A stretch of 64,000 bases of DNA from Streptomyces sp. TRM49041 (GTDB lineage Bacteria; Actinomycetota; Actinomycetes; Streptomycetales; Streptomycetaceae), in NCBI RefSeq assembly GCF_008271805.1, contig NZ_VSRY01000063.1:1-64000 (forward strand), written 5' to 3'. Below are positions 8,453 to 18,122 of this stretch, in pieces (position 1 is the first letter of the stretch; every line of letters starts with the position of its first letter). A program made the translations under genes and the position numbers. The notes beneath the pieces were generated by a model. That model had not been told where the DNA came from. It searched no databases and saw only the letters and a program-made list of their open reading frames with translations.

Positions 8453-9439
8453 TCACGGCCGGCCGGACGGCGGGGCGTGCAGCGTCTGCGAGGGCGTCTC
8501 GCCGAACCGCTCCCGGTACCGCGCGGCGAACCGCCCCAGGTGGGTGAAGCCCCAGCGCCAGGCCACCTCGCTCACCGTCAGCCCGCCGCCCGACTCGGCC
8601 GCCCGCAGCTCGTCGCGGACCCGCGCCAGCCGAACGTCCCGTACGTACCCCATCGGCGTCGTCCCGACATGGGCGCGGAACGACTCCTGCAGCCGCCGTA
8701 CGCTCACCCGGGCGAGCTCGGCCAGCTCCGTGGTGGTGAACGGGTGCTCCGGACGCTCCCGTACGGCGTCCATGACTCGCTTGACGGGTGCGGGGCGCAG
8801 GGTACGGACCGGCTCGGCGAGCTCGTCGCGGTGTGGGTGTCCCGTGGCCAGCAGCAACCCGGTGAGCAGCGCGTCCTGTACGGGCCTCGCGACCAGCGGA
8901 TGCTGGGCCAGCCCGGCCGGGTCGGCGGCCTCGTGGGCCATCCGCCGCACCAGCGCAGCCCAGTCGCGTCCCGCCCCGCGCGCGAGGTCCAGCGTGGGCG
9001 CGAGAACGAGCCGGCGGCGCGGGGCCCGGCCCAGCAGTTCCTCGAGCCTGCGCCGCAGCGCGGCCGTCTCCACCTTGACGGCGACCACCCGGCAGTCCCC
9101 CGTCCACCGTTCCACGACGACCTTCCCGGCCGGGTCGAGCACGGTGCCGCGCTCCGGCGTCGCGGTGGCCCCGCGCCCGCTCCCCTGCCGCAGTTCGAGC
9201 CGCCCGCTCAGCGGCACGTTCACGTGGTACGCGCCCAGTTCCCCGAAGCGCATCCGCACATCGGCGCCGCACTGGAGGTCGCCGACGACCAGCGGCCCGA
9301 GGACGACCGTCTCGAAGCGCGCCGCGAACGGCCGCTCCTGCCCCTCGATGACGTCCATGGAGTTGGCGTAGAAGCGCGCACCGATCTCCCGGCGCGCCTC
9401 GTCCACGTCCCCCGTACGAAAAATAGTGCCTGCAGTCAC
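8453..9439 (-). CDS. AraC-family transcriptional regulator
   Basis: About 328 residues. The C-terminal AraC/XylS double helix-turn-helix is clear: FTTTELAELARVSVRRLQESFRAH, then LTVSEVAWRWGFTHLGRFAARY with the ending RERFGETPSQTL. The N-terminal region (ANSMDVIEGQERPF, NVPLSGRLELRQG) fits the AraC-binding-like ligand domain. I chose the GTG at 9439 because longer forms would run into the divergent TerD gene; no clear ribosome site precedes it, so the start is uncertain. Positioned head-to-head with the TerD-domain gene, it may control that gene; the effector is unknown. Confidence 0.87.
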   Translation of the reverse strand: MTAGTIFRTGDVDEARREIGARFYANSMDVIEGQERPFAARFETVVLGPLVVGDLQCGADVRMRFGELGAYHVNVPLSGRLELRQGSGRGATATPERGTVLDPAGKVVVERWTGDCRVVAVKVETAALRRRLEELLGRAPRRRLVLAPTLDLARGAGRDWAALVRRMAHEAADPAGLAQHPLVARPVQDALLTGLLLATGHPHRDELAEPVRTLRPAPVKRVMDAVRERPEHPFTTTELAELARVSVRRLQESFRAHVGTTPMGYVRDVRLARVRDELRAAESGGGLTVSEVAWRWGFTHLGRFAARYRERFGETPSQTLHAPPSGRP

Positions 9440-9533
9440 GGACCGGAAGGATAAACGGAAGGACCAGTGGCCCGACCGGGCGAGGGTGTCCGGGTAAGGG
9501 AACGGCAAAGCGGACTCGATCGTTACGCCAGGC

Positions 9534-10742
9534 ATGACAGCTATGACCCCCGGCTCGAACATCCCCCTGTCCGCCGCGCGCGTGGCGGTGGACGTCGCCG
9601 CACCGGTGCGGCTCGACGTATCGGGCCTGCTGCTCACCACGAGCGGCAAGGTGCGCTCCGACGGCGACTTCATCTTCTACAACCAGCCGTCGGGCCCCGG
9701 CGTCACCTACCGGTCCGGCGGCGGCGCCGCGCCCGACGCGATCACCGTCGACACGGGCTCGGTGCCCGCGGACATCGAGAAGATCGTCGTCACGGCGAGC
9801 CCCGACGCGGCCGGCCAGACGTTCCAGGGCGTCGAGCCGACCGCGACCGTACGGGACGCGGACACCGGCGCGGTCCTGGCGACCTTCACACCACCGCAGC
9901 TCGGCTCCGAGACGGCGCTGGTCATGGTCGAGGTGTACCGGCGCAACGGCGCGTGGAAGGCACGCGCGGTGGGCCAGGGGTACGCGAACGGGCTGGCGGG
10001 GATCGCGACGGACTTCGGCGTGTCGGTGGACGAGGAGCCCGCGGCCGCCGCTCCGGCACCGGCCGCCGCTCCGGTGGCCGCCGCTCCGGCACCGGCCGCC
10101 GCTCCGGTGGCCGCCGCTCCGGCACCGGCCGCCGCTCCGGTGGCCGCCGCTCCCCCCGCCACCGGCAAGATCAACCTGGACAAGGGCCGGGTGAGCCTCC
10201 AGAAGAACCAGACGGTCTCCCTGGTCAAGGGCGGCCGTCCGCTGCTGTCGAAGGTGAAGATGGGCCTCGGCTGGGAGCCCGCGTACCGCGGCAAGGACAT
10301 CGACCTGGACGCGTCCGTCATCGCGTACGGCCCCCAGCGCAACCACCTGGACAGCTGCTACTTCGGCAAGCTCACCGTCCTGAGCGGCGCGATCCAGCAC
10401 TCCGGCGACAACCTGACCGGCGAGGGCGCGGGCGACGACGAGGTCATCACGGTCGACCTCGGCCGCCTGCCCGCCGACGCGACGGGGCTGGTCTTCACGG
10501 TGAACTCCTTCTCGGGCCAGAAGTTCACGGAGGTCGCCAAGGCATACTGCCGCCTGCTCGACGCGGCGTCCGGCGAGGAGCTGGTCCGCTTCGACCTGAC
10601 GAACGCGGAGCCGCAGACGGGCGTCATGATGTGCAAGCTGATCCGGCAGTTCTCCGGCGAGTGGGAGATGACGGCGATGGGCGACTTCGTGAAGTCGCGC
10701 ACGGTACGTGGCATGGTGAAGCCGGCGGCGGCAGCGCTGTAA
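9534..10742 (+). CDS. Protein with two TerD domains joined by an Ala/Pro repeat linker
   Basis: A 402-residue protein with two TerD-like beta-sandwich domains (about residues 15-165 and 212-395). TerD domains of tellurite-resistance/stress clusters bind calcium. The second domain keeps the expected DIDLDASVIAYG motif and GDDEVITVDL. In the first, the matching strand reads RLDVSGLLLTT, so its metal site is probably altered. The linker is three exact copies of an 11-residue Ala/Pro/Val unit. No signal peptide is seen, so it is probably cytoplasmic. It is divergent from an AraC regulator. A TerC homologue lies at the far right of the window, but there is no ter operon here. Confidence 0.85.
   Translation: MTAMTPGSNIPLSAARVAVDVAAPVRLDVSGLLLTTSGKVRSDGDFIFYNQPSGPGVTYRSGGGAAPDAITVDTGSVPADIEKIVVTASPDAAGQTFQGVEPTATVRDADTGAVLATFTPPQLGSETALVMVEVYRRNGAWKARAVGQGYANGLAGIATDFGVSVDEEPAAAAPAPAAAPVAAAPAPAAAPVAAAPAPAAAPVAAAPPATGKINLDKGRVSLQKNQTVSLVKGGRPLLSKVKMGLGWEPAYRGKDIDLDASVIAYGPQRNHLDSCYFGKLTVLSGAIQHSGDNLTGEGAGDDEVITVDLGRLPADATGLVFTVNSFSGQKFTEVAKAYCRLLDAASGEELVRFDLTNAEPQTGVMMCKLIRQFSGEWEMTAMGDFVKSRTVRGMVKPAAAAL
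10044..10142 (+). repeat. Three tandem 33-bp repeats coding the TerD linker
   Basis: Exact units begin at 10044, 10077 and 10110, followed by a 9-nt partial copy. The unit encodes AAAPAPAAAPV. At 11 codons each, copy-number change would lengthen or shorten the hinge in frame. Confidence 0.9.
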
Positions 10743-11075
10743 GCACGAGCTTCCGCCCACGCGGCAGGCCGGCCGCTGTCGGCGGGGGCCGTGCGGGACG
10801 GCACTGCCCGTCGGCCCCGAGGAGGTGAGCCCGGAGGGGCCCCGACCCACCCACCGCCCTCGTGCGTGGCCCCCGGGGCAGGGCGGCGTCCCGTTGTGCC
10901 CCCTGCCCGAGTTCTCGACTCCACTCAGGCAGGGGGACCCCAGAGCGGGGTCCCCCATCGCCCCAGCGGAGCTGCCCACAACGGAAAGGGATGGGACCCG
11001 CCCCGGCGGAGGCGCCGCCTCAACAGGTTGTGGCGCCCCCGCCCTACGGGCGCTGCGTTCGGGCCGGGAGCCCGC
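10743..11075. other. Convergent intergenic region holding a dispersed palindromic repeat
   Basis: This 333-bp gap lies between the double-TerD gene and the leftward unknown gene. Apart from the palindromic repeat at 10899-10956 I find no gene-like reading frame or RNA signature. The palindromes may serve as terminators for both flanking genes. Confidence 0.6.
10899..10956. repeat. Dispersed palindromic repeat, copy A
   Basis: Two stacked palindromes: CCCCCTGCC (10899-10907) pairs with GGCAGGGGG (10928-10936), and GGGGGACCCC (10932-10941) pairs with GGGGTCCCCC (10947-10956). The arms overlap, so the two stems are alternatives. In reverse complement it matches copy B inside sufD: both carry GGGGTCCCCCTG-like, GGAGTCGAG and CTCGGG blocks in the same order and spacing. 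Confidence 0.75.
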
Positions 11076-12575
<1,500 letters not shown>

Positions 12576-12659
12576 CAGTGACTTCTCCTCGGGACGTGCG
12601 GCGGCGGTCAAGCTCTCCAAGCCGCCCCCAGCGTAGACGCATTCGCGGGCAACTCAGGC

Positions 12660-12692
12660 GTTCATGCACCTGTCAGGCGACGTACACCGGGA
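12660..12692 (+). promoter_or_regulatory. Candidate PHO box upstream of the exported endonuclease/phosphatase gene
   Basis: Three consecutive 11-nt units, GTTCATGCACC, TGTCAGGCGAC and GTACACCGGGA, follow the PhoP direct-repeat pattern GTTCAnnnnnn with the TCA/ACA core in phase. A TTGACA hexamer begins at 12698, just after the third unit. The site is about 115-147 nt before the gene start. Binding by PhoP is inferred; the second and third units are degenerate. Confidence 0.4.
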
Positions 12693-12806
12693 ACCTCTTG
12701 ACAAGTACCCCGCCCACAAAAGAGATTGACGCGCGTAGAGCGGCCGCCCCTCCTTTTCAGCCACTCGCCGACACCCTCACCTCCCACAACCTCTTGGAGC
12801 TCATCA

Positions 12807-14642
12807 ATGGCTTCCTCCCTGCCGAGAACCGCAGCCGTCTCGGCCGTCGTCGCCACCGCCCTGGCCGCCGGACTGCTCACCGGGGCTTCCTCCTCGGCGG
12901 CGGACACGACCTACGCGGTCCGCGTTCACGACATTCAGGGCTCCACCCGGATATCCCCGCTCGTCGGCAAGCCCGTCACCGATGTGCCGGGCATCGTCAC
13001 CGGCGTGCGCACATACGGCTCGAAGGGCTTCTGGTTCCAGGACCCGGAAGGGGACGACGACGCGGCGACCAGCGAGGGGATCTTCGTCTACACCGGCTCG
13101 CGGCCGACCGTCGCCGTCGGCGACGCCGTCAAGGTGTCGGGCACGGTCACCGAGTACGTCCCCGGCGGCCTGAACTCCGGCAACCAGTCGCTCACGCAGA
13201 TCTCGAGGCCGGCCGTCACCGTCGTCTCCTCCGGCAACCCGCTGCCCGCGCCGGTGACCGTCACCGCCGCGTCCGTGCCGGCGGCGTACACGCCCGACGG
13301 CGACCCGGCGAACGGCGGCTCCGTCAACGGTCTGACGCTCAAGCCCGCCGAATACGCCCTGGACTACTACGAGTCGCTCGAGGGAACCAACATCCGCATC
13401 GGCTCGTCACGGGTCGTCGGCGCCAGCAACGCGCACGCCGAGCTGTGGGTGACCGTCAAGCCGGGCGAGAACGCCAACCGGCGCGGCGGTACGGTCTACG
13501 GCTCGTACGACTCCCAGAACACCGGGCGCCTCAAGGTCCAGTCACTGACCCCGCTCGCCGAGCAGCCCTTCCCGGCCGCGAACGTCGGCGACATGCTCAA
13601 CGGCGAGACCGAGGGCCCGCTCGACTTCAACCGGTACGGCGGCTACACGCTCACCGCGCGCACCCTCGGCACCGTCGAGGACCGCGGCCTGGAGCCCGAG
13701 AAGACCCGCCCGCAGCGCCGTGGCGAACTCGCCGTCGCCACGTACAACGTGGAGAACCTCGACGCCGCCGACCCGCAGGAGAAGTTCGACGCGCTCGCGA
13801 AGGCGGTCGTCGAGAACCTCGCCTCGCCCGACATCCTCGCCCTGGAGGAGATCCAGGACGACAACGGGCCCAAGAACGACGGTACGGTCGCCGCCGACGA
13901 GACGCTGAAGAAGTTCACGGACGCGATCGTCGCGGCCGGCGGTCCGGCGTACGAGTGGCGCGGCATCGACCCGGAGAACAACAAGGACGGCGGCCAGCCC
14001 GGCGGCAATATCCGCCAGGTCTTCCTCTTCAACCCGGGGCGGGTCTCGTTCACGGACCGCGCGGGCGGCGACGCCACCACGGCGACCGGTGTGGTCAGGG
14101 AGCGCGGGAGGGCCGCCCTCACTCTCTCCCCCGGCCGGATCGACCCGGCGAACAGCGCCTGGCAGAACAGCCGCAAGCCGCTCGCGGGCGAGTTCGTCTT
14201 CCGCGGCCGGAAGGTCATCGTCGTCGCCAACCACTTCGGTTCGAAGGGCGGCGACCAGTCGATCGTCTCGCACCAGCAGCCGCCGAACCGTCCTTCCGAG
14301 GTGGACCGTCACCAGCAGGCGAAGGTCGTGAACGCCTTCGTCAAGGACGTCCTCGCGGTCCAGCGGAACGCCAGGGTCGTGGTCCTCGGCGACATCAACG
14401 ACTTCGAGTTCTCGCAGACGACCAAGCTCCTCACCGACGGCGGCGCCCTCCGCGCGGCCATCACATGCCTGCCGCGCAGCGAGCGCTACTCGTACGTCTA
14501 CCAGGGCAACAGCCAGGTCCTCGACCAGATCCTGACCAGCCCGTCGATCCGCCGCTTCGAGTACGACAGCGTGCACATCAACGCCGAGTTCGCGGAGCAG
14601 AACAGCGACCACGACCCGCAGGTGCTGCGCTTCCGCCCGTAG
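12807..14642 (+). CDS. Exported endonuclease/exonuclease/phosphatase-family protein
   Basis: A 611-residue secreted protein. The signal peptide runs to about residue 33 (AVVATALAAGLLTGASSSAADTT). Residues 35-280 form an OB-fold/lamin-tail-like region (DIQGSTRISPLVGKPVTDVPGIVTGV). The catalytic EEP domain follows with the family landmarks: VATYNVENL, ILALEEIQDDNG (metal-binding Glu), VVANHFGSKGGDQ, VVLGDINDFE (Asp/Asn) and the final NSDHDPQVL with the general-base His. Such enzymes hydrolyse extracellular DNA or phosphoesters; the exact substrate is unknown. The ATG at 12807 has TTGGAG 7 nt upstream. A PHO box candidate fits a phosphate-scavenging role. Confidence 0.9.
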   Translation: MASSLPRTAAVSAVVATALAAGLLTGASSSAADTTYAVRVHDIQGSTRISPLVGKPVTDVPGIVTGVRTYGSKGFWFQDPEGDDDAATSEGIFVYTGSRPTVAVGDAVKVSGTVTEYVPGGLNSGNQSLTQISRPAVTVVSSGNPLPAPVTVTAASVPAAYTPDGDPANGGSVNGLTLKPAEYALDYYESLEGTNIRIGSSRVVGASNAHAELWVTVKPGENANRRGGTVYGSYDSQNTGRLKVQSLTPLAEQPFPAANVGDMLNGETEGPLDFNRYGGYTLTARTLGTVEDRGLEPEKTRPQRRGELAVATYNVENLDAADPQEKFDALAKAVVENLASPDILALEEIQDDNGPKNDGTVAADETLKKFTDAIVAAGGPAYEWRGIDPENNKDGGQPGGNIRQVFLFNPGRVSFTDRAGGDATTATGVVRERGRAALTLSPGRIDPANSAWQNSRKPLAGEFVFRGRKVIVVANHFGSKGGDQSIVSHQQPPNRPSEVDRHQQAKVVNAFVKDVLAVQRNARVVVLGDINDFEFSQTTKLLTDGGALRAAITCLPRSERYSYVYQGNSQVLDQILTSPSIRRFEYDSVHINAEFAEQNSDHDPQVLRFRP

Positions 14643-14667
14643 CCGGCCGCTACGCGCCGCCGGCCGC

Positions 14668-14702
14668 TACGCGCCCGCGCTCAGACCGAGCGCGGGCGCG
14701 TA
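14668..14702. terminator. Bidirectional terminator between the exported enzyme and the membrane cluster
   Basis: A perfect 15-bp stem, TACGCGCCCGCGCTC, with loop AGACC. It lies between convergent genes ending at 14642 and 14713. A short direct repeat (GCCGGCCGCTACGCGCC) precedes it. Confidence 0.75.
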
Positions 14703-14712
14703 CCGCCGTACG

Positions 14713-15027
14713 TCAAGACTCGGCGGGCCAGCTTCCGGTGAGCCGTCGCACACCGGCCGCGCCGCCCCGGTTCACGGCTGCCCGCACCACCGCGAAGATC
14801 GCACCCTGGATGGCCGCGGCGAGCAGGATCTCCCGCCAGGAGCGGTCCTCGTCCAGTGCGTCGGGCGCGTCGCTGCCGCGCCCGACGGCCTTCCACACAC
14901 GGGTGAAGAGCGCGGTCGCGAGGGCGCCGCTCGCCATGCCGAGGAGCAGGCCGACGGGCCGGTAGAGCGCCTTCTGCTTCCGCTTCCTCTTCCGCTGTTT
15001 CTGCTCGGGGGGCTTCGCCTCCGTCAC
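14713..15027 (-). CDS. DUF4235-type small membrane protein
   Basis: A 104-residue protein with a very basic N-terminus (KQRKRKRKQK) followed by two hydrophobic helices: YRPVGLLLGMASGALATALFTRVW and WREILLAAAIQGAIFAVVRAAV. This matches the actinobacterial DUF4235 pattern. The GTG at 15027 has GGGGGAGG just upstream and overlaps the stop of the DUF3618 gene (GTGA). It is the last of three coupled membrane genes; membrane or envelope maintenance is inferred from company only. Confidence 0.8.
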   Translation of the reverse strand: MTEAKPPEQKQRKRKRKQKALYRPVGLLLGMASGALATALFTRVWKAVGRGSDAPDALDEDRSWREILLAAAIQGAIFAVVRAAVNRGGAAGVRRLTGSWPAES

Positions 15028-15239
15028 CGCCGGCCTCCCCCGTGCCTCGTCCGGCTCAGCAGCACCCCGGCCACCAGAGCCGCGGCCGCCATGGCGGCCG
15101 CGACCAGAAGCACCGGCCGGTAGTCCACCTGAGCGGCACGCGCCCGCAGATCCGTCTTGGCCATGAGCTGGTCGAGCGTCTCCGCCAGCTCCTGGCGCTT
15201 CCGCTCCGCCTCGAGTCGCAGTTCGTCCGGCCGTGTCAT
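15024..15239 (-). CDS. DUF3618 family small membrane protein
   Basis: A 71-residue protein. The N-terminal amphipathic helix, RLEAERKRQELAETLDQLMAKTDLRARA, is the DUF3618 signature. It is followed by one membrane helix (VLLVAAAMAAAALVAGVLL) and a basic tail. It overlaps both neighbours by four bases (ATGA and GTGA), so the three products are probably made in fixed ratio. The function is unknown. Confidence 0.85.
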   Translation of the reverse strand: MTRPDELRLEAERKRQELAETLDQLMAKTDLRARAAQVDYRPVLLVAAAMAAAALVAGVLLSRTRHGGGRR

Positions 15240-15625
15240 CGGTGCACCCTCTCCCTGAGCTCGTCGAAGTCGGAGCGCATGGCGCCGATGGCCCGTTCGG
15301 GCATCGGTGGCACCGCGCGCCGAATCTGGGCGCGACCCAGTAGACCCAGTACGCCGGCGATGACGAAGAGCACACCGGTCACGATCAGGGCCGCGGCCCA
15401 GACCTCCAGGACCAGGGCGAGCAGCGCCACGCCGGACCCGGCCAGCGCCATGAGCCCGATGTAGGCGACGGCGGTGGCGCCTCCGAGCAGTCCGCCGCCG
15501 ACTCCGGCGCGCCTGCCCTTCGTGGTGAGTTCAGCCTGGGCCGTGCGGAGCTCTGCCCTGACCAGATCGGAGAACTGCTCCGACGCCCGCTTGACCAGCG
15601 CTCCGACCGACGGTTCTGCGGCCAC
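15236..15625 (-). CDS. Phage-holin-like actinobacterial membrane protein
   Basis: A 129-residue protein. An N-terminal helix (GALVKRASEQFSDLVRAELRTAQAEL) is followed by two membrane helices ([48 protein letters not shown]). This fits the Phage_holin_3_6/actinobacterial holin-X family, which in Streptomyces sits with DUF3618 proteins rather than in prophages. I prefer the GTG at 15625 because AAGGAGG lies about 9 nt upstream; an ATG at 15655 would add 10 residues. It is the first gene of the three-gene membrane operon. Confidence 0.8.
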   Translation of the reverse strand: MAAEPSVGALVKRASEQFSDLVRAELRTAQAELTTKGRRAGVGGGLLGGATAVAYIGLMALAGSGVALLALVLEVWAAALIVTGVLFVIAGVLGLLGRAQIRRAVPPMPERAIGAMRSDFDELRERVHR

Positions 15626-15763
15626 GGCGGATCGCCTCCTTTCCTCACCGTCCATATGTATACGTATAAGGGCATCCCGAGTACCCGGCCATCCGGCCAC
15701 CATGCAACGCTTAAGAATCACTTCATCACGCAGCGAAGCAGAACTAAGTAGACCTACGACATC

Positions 15764-16672
15764 ATGGCGCCGGACACTGCGTGGATGACGTTCAACGGCA
15801 GCCCACCTCCCTTCGGCCGCGCCCTGTGCGCGATGGTCACGCCCTTCACCGTCTCCGGCGACGCGCTCGACCTGGACCGGGCCGGGGAGCTCGCGGCCGA
15901 CCTGGTCGCCGGCGGCTGCGACGGACTCGTGCTGAGCGGTACGACCGGGGAGTCCCCGACCACCTCCGACGCGGAGAAGAGCGCCCTGATCCGGGCGGTC
16001 CGGGAGGCGGTCGGCGGCACGGTGCCGCTCGTGGCGGGCATCGGTACGGCGGACACCGCGCACACGGTCGAGCTGGCCCGACTGGCGGAGGAGGCGGGCG
16101 CGGACGGCCTCCTGGTGATCCCCCCGTACTACAGCCGGCCGCCGCAGTCCGCCGTCGAGGCCCACTTCCGCCGGGTCGCCGACACCACGGGCCTGCCGCT
16201 GGCGCTGTACGACATCCCCGGCCGCACCGGCACCCGCATCGAGCCGGACACGATGCTGCGGCTCGCTGAGCATCCGCGGATCGTGGCCGTGAAGGACTGC
16301 GCGTACGACCTCATGGGCTCGACGAAGGTGATCGCGCGCAGCTCGCTGGCCTACTACTCGGGCTGCGAGGAACTGAACCTGCCGCTGTACGCGGTGGGCG
16401 GCGCGGGGTTCATCAGCACGGTGGCGAACGTGGCGCCGGGCGCGGTGCGGGCGGTGCTGGACGCGTTCGACGCGGGCGACACGGCGGAGGCGGCCCGGCT
16501 GAACCAGCGCCTGCTCCCGCTGGCCGAGCTGATGATGGCGTCGGGCCTGCCCGGTACGGTCACCGTCAAGGCGCTGCTGGCCAGTGGCCCGGTCCGGGAA
16601 CCGCTGCAGCCCGCCGACCGGGAGACGGCCGACGGGCTGCGCAAGGCGTACGAGGAGCTGCTCAGCGCTTGA
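15764..16672 (+). CDS. dapA: 4-hydroxy-tetrahydrodipicolinate synthase
   Basis: A 302-residue TIM-barrel aldolase that condenses pyruvate with aspartate semialdehyde in lysine/diaminopimelate synthesis. Visible motifs are GLVLSGTTGESPT (pyruvate carboxylate binding), LLVIPPYYSRPPQ (catalytic Tyr), YDIPGRTGT and the Schiff-base lysine in IVAVKDCA. Length fits the family. No clear ribosome site precedes either ATG (15764 or 15785); the longer form is given. It sits beside dapD, read from the other strand, which supports a diaminopimelate role for cell wall and lysine. Streptomycetes usually carry more than one dapA. Confidence 0.9.
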   Translation: MAPDTAWMTFNGSPPPFGRALCAMVTPFTVSGDALDLDRAGELAADLVAGGCDGLVLSGTTGESPTTSDAEKSALIRAVREAVGGTVPLVAGIGTADTAHTVELARLAEEAGADGLLVIPPYYSRPPQSAVEAHFRRVADTTGLPLALYDIPGRTGTRIEPDTMLRLAEHPRIVAVKDCAYDLMGSTKVIARSSLAYYSGCEELNLPLYAVGGAGFISTVANVAPGAVRAVLDAFDAGDTAEAARLNQRLLPLAELMMASGLPGTVTVKALLASGPVREPLQPADRETADGLRKAYEELLSA

Positions 16673-16871
16673 CGAGGCTCAGCCCGGTGAGGACCGCGGC
16701 GTTCTCCAGCACGTCCTCCATCGGGTCGTCGATCTGCCCGGCGTTGATCAGCGCCACGCGGGGCCCGTTGTGCGAGCCCTGGTTCGCCTCGTCCGCGTAC
16801 GCGACGCCGGACGAGAAGGCGCCCGCCAGAGCGAGCACCCCGGTGAGCACGATCGTCCTGCTGATCTTCAT
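16662..16871 (-). CDS. Small exported protein, unknown function
   Basis: A 69-residue protein. The signal peptide is clear (KISRTIVLTGVLALAGAFSSGVAYA, likely cut after AYA). It leaves about 44 residues, DEANQGSHNGPRVALINAGQ, then IDDPMEDVLENAAVLTG. I recall similar short Streptomyces exported proteins ending in an 'LINTGQIDDPMEDVLE' motif but cannot name a function. The ATG at 16871 has GGGGAA 6 nt upstream. Its last 11 bases overlap the dapA 3' end in convergent orientation. A strong nested inverted repeat lies in its upstream region. Confidence 0.75.
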   Translation of the reverse strand: MKISRTIVLTGVLALAGAFSSGVAYADEANQGSHNGPRVALINAGQIDDPMEDVLENAAVLTGLSLVKR

Positions 16872-16890
16872 ATACGTTCCCCGCCTTGCC

Positions 16891-16971
16891 GTTCGTGTGA
16901 CCCTGCGTCGACCTGTTAATCGACCTGTTAATCGGCCTGAAGGCCGGAAGGTCACGCGGGGTCACACGAAC
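16891..16971. repeat. Nested inverted repeat with tandem 12-mers
   Basis: The outer arms (16891-16908 and 16954-16971) are complementary at 17 of 18 positions, beginning GTTCGTGTGACC. Inside lie two exact tandem copies of TCGACCTGTTAA (16908-16919 and 16920-16931) and a small hairpin CGGCC-tgaa-GGCCG. It lies upstream of the small exported protein and downstream of dapD, so it may be a terminator, a structured leader or an operator pair. Confidence 0.8.
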
Positions 16972-16995
16972 GGTGACGGGACACGGCGCGGCGGG

Positions 16996-17979
16996 TCAGT
17001 CGTTGCTGTGCAGGATGTCGTTGAGACCGCCCCAGACGGCGTTGTTCGGGCGCGCCTCGACGGTGCCGGTGACGGAGTTGCGGCGGAAGAGGATGTTGGA
17101 CGCGCCGGACAGCTCGCGGGCCTTGACGACCTGCCCGTCCGGCATGGTGACGCGCGTACCGGCCGTGATGTACAGACCGGCCTCGACGACGCACTCGTCG
17201 CCCAGGGCGATGCCGACGCCCGCCTCGGCGCCGATGAGGCAGCGCTCACCGACGGAGATGACCACGTTGCCGCCGCCGGACAGGGTGCCCATGGTGGAGG
17301 CGCCGCCGCCGATGTCCGAGCCGTCGCCGATGACGACACCGGCGGAGATGCGACCTTCGACCATGGAGGTGCCGAGAGTGCCGGCGTTGAAGTTGACGAA
17401 GCCCTCGTGCATCACGGTCGTGCCGGACGCGAGGTGGGCGCCGAGCCGGACGCGGTCGGCGTCGGCGATGCGTACACCCTTGGGCGCGACGTAGTCCGTC
17501 ATGCGCGGGAACTTGTCCACGCTGGTCACCTGGAGGTGCAGGCCGTCGGCGCGGGCGTTGAGGCGGACCTTTTCGAGGTCGTCGACGGCCACGGGGCCGA
17601 GGCTGGTCCAGGCGACGTTGGCCAGCAGGCCGAAGATTCCGTCGAGGTTCTGGCCGTGCGGCCCGACCAGGCGGTGGCTGAGCAGGTGCAGGCGCAGGTA
17701 TGTGTCGTGCGTGTCCAGCGGCTTGTCGTCCAGCGAGGCGATCACGGTGCGGACGGCGACGACCTCGACGCCGCGGCGCGCGTCCACACCGAGGGCCTTC
17801 GCGGCGCCGTCACCGAGGAGGTTCACGGCCTGGTCGGGCGTGAGCCGTTCGGTCCCGGCCGGCCCGGGCGCCTCGACGAGCTCGGGGGCGGGGAACCAGG
17901 TGTCGAGAACGGTGCCGTCACCGGCGATGGTGGCGAGGCCGGCGGCCACGGCTCCGGTGGTACGAGGTGCAGAAGTCAT
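16996..17979 (-). CDS. dapD: 2,3,4,5-tetrahydropyridine-2,6-dicarboxylate N-succinyltransferase
   Basis: A 327-residue enzyme that succinylates tetrahydrodipicolinate in the lysine/diaminopimelate pathway. The C-terminal half is a left-handed beta-helix of hexapeptide repeats ([67 protein letters not shown]). The N-terminal half matches the longer actinobacterial DapD form. It starts at ATG 17979 with only a weak ribosome site. It is divergent from the membrane protein at 18123 and read toward dapA. Confidence 0.93.
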   Translation of the reverse strand: MTSAPRTTGAVAAGLATIAGDGTVLDTWFPAPELVEAPGPAGTERLTPDQAVNLLGDGAAKALGVDARRGVEVVAVRTVIASLDDKPLDTHDTYLRLHLLSHRLVGPHGQNLDGIFGLLANVAWTSLGPVAVDDLEKVRLNARADGLHLQVTSVDKFPRMTDYVAPKGVRIADADRVRLGAHLASGTTVMHEGFVNFNAGTLGTSMVEGRISAGVVIGDGSDIGGGASTMGTLSGGGNVVISVGERCLIGAEAGVGIALGDECVVEAGLYITAGTRVTMPDGQVVKARELSGASNILFRRNSVTGTVEARPNNAVWGGLNDILHSND

Positions 17980-18122
17980 GACACCGAACCTAACCGCCCG
18001 GCCCACCCCCGTGCGAACCGGTCTCAGGTCCCGGTCGCCACCCCACCTGCCATATCCGCGGCCCCGAGGGCTACCGTGTCCCGGTCGTACCGGGGGGAGA
18101 TCACAATGGCAGGAGCGCACCG

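Noticed and set aside
10044..10142. CRISPR-like array in the TerD gene
   Set aside because: Units are contiguous with no spacers and lie in a coding linker.
15236..15625. Holin gene as evidence of a prophage
   Set aside because: It sits with DUF3618 and DUF4235 genes in an ordinary chromosomal membrane operon; there are no lysin, tail, integrase or attachment-site signs.
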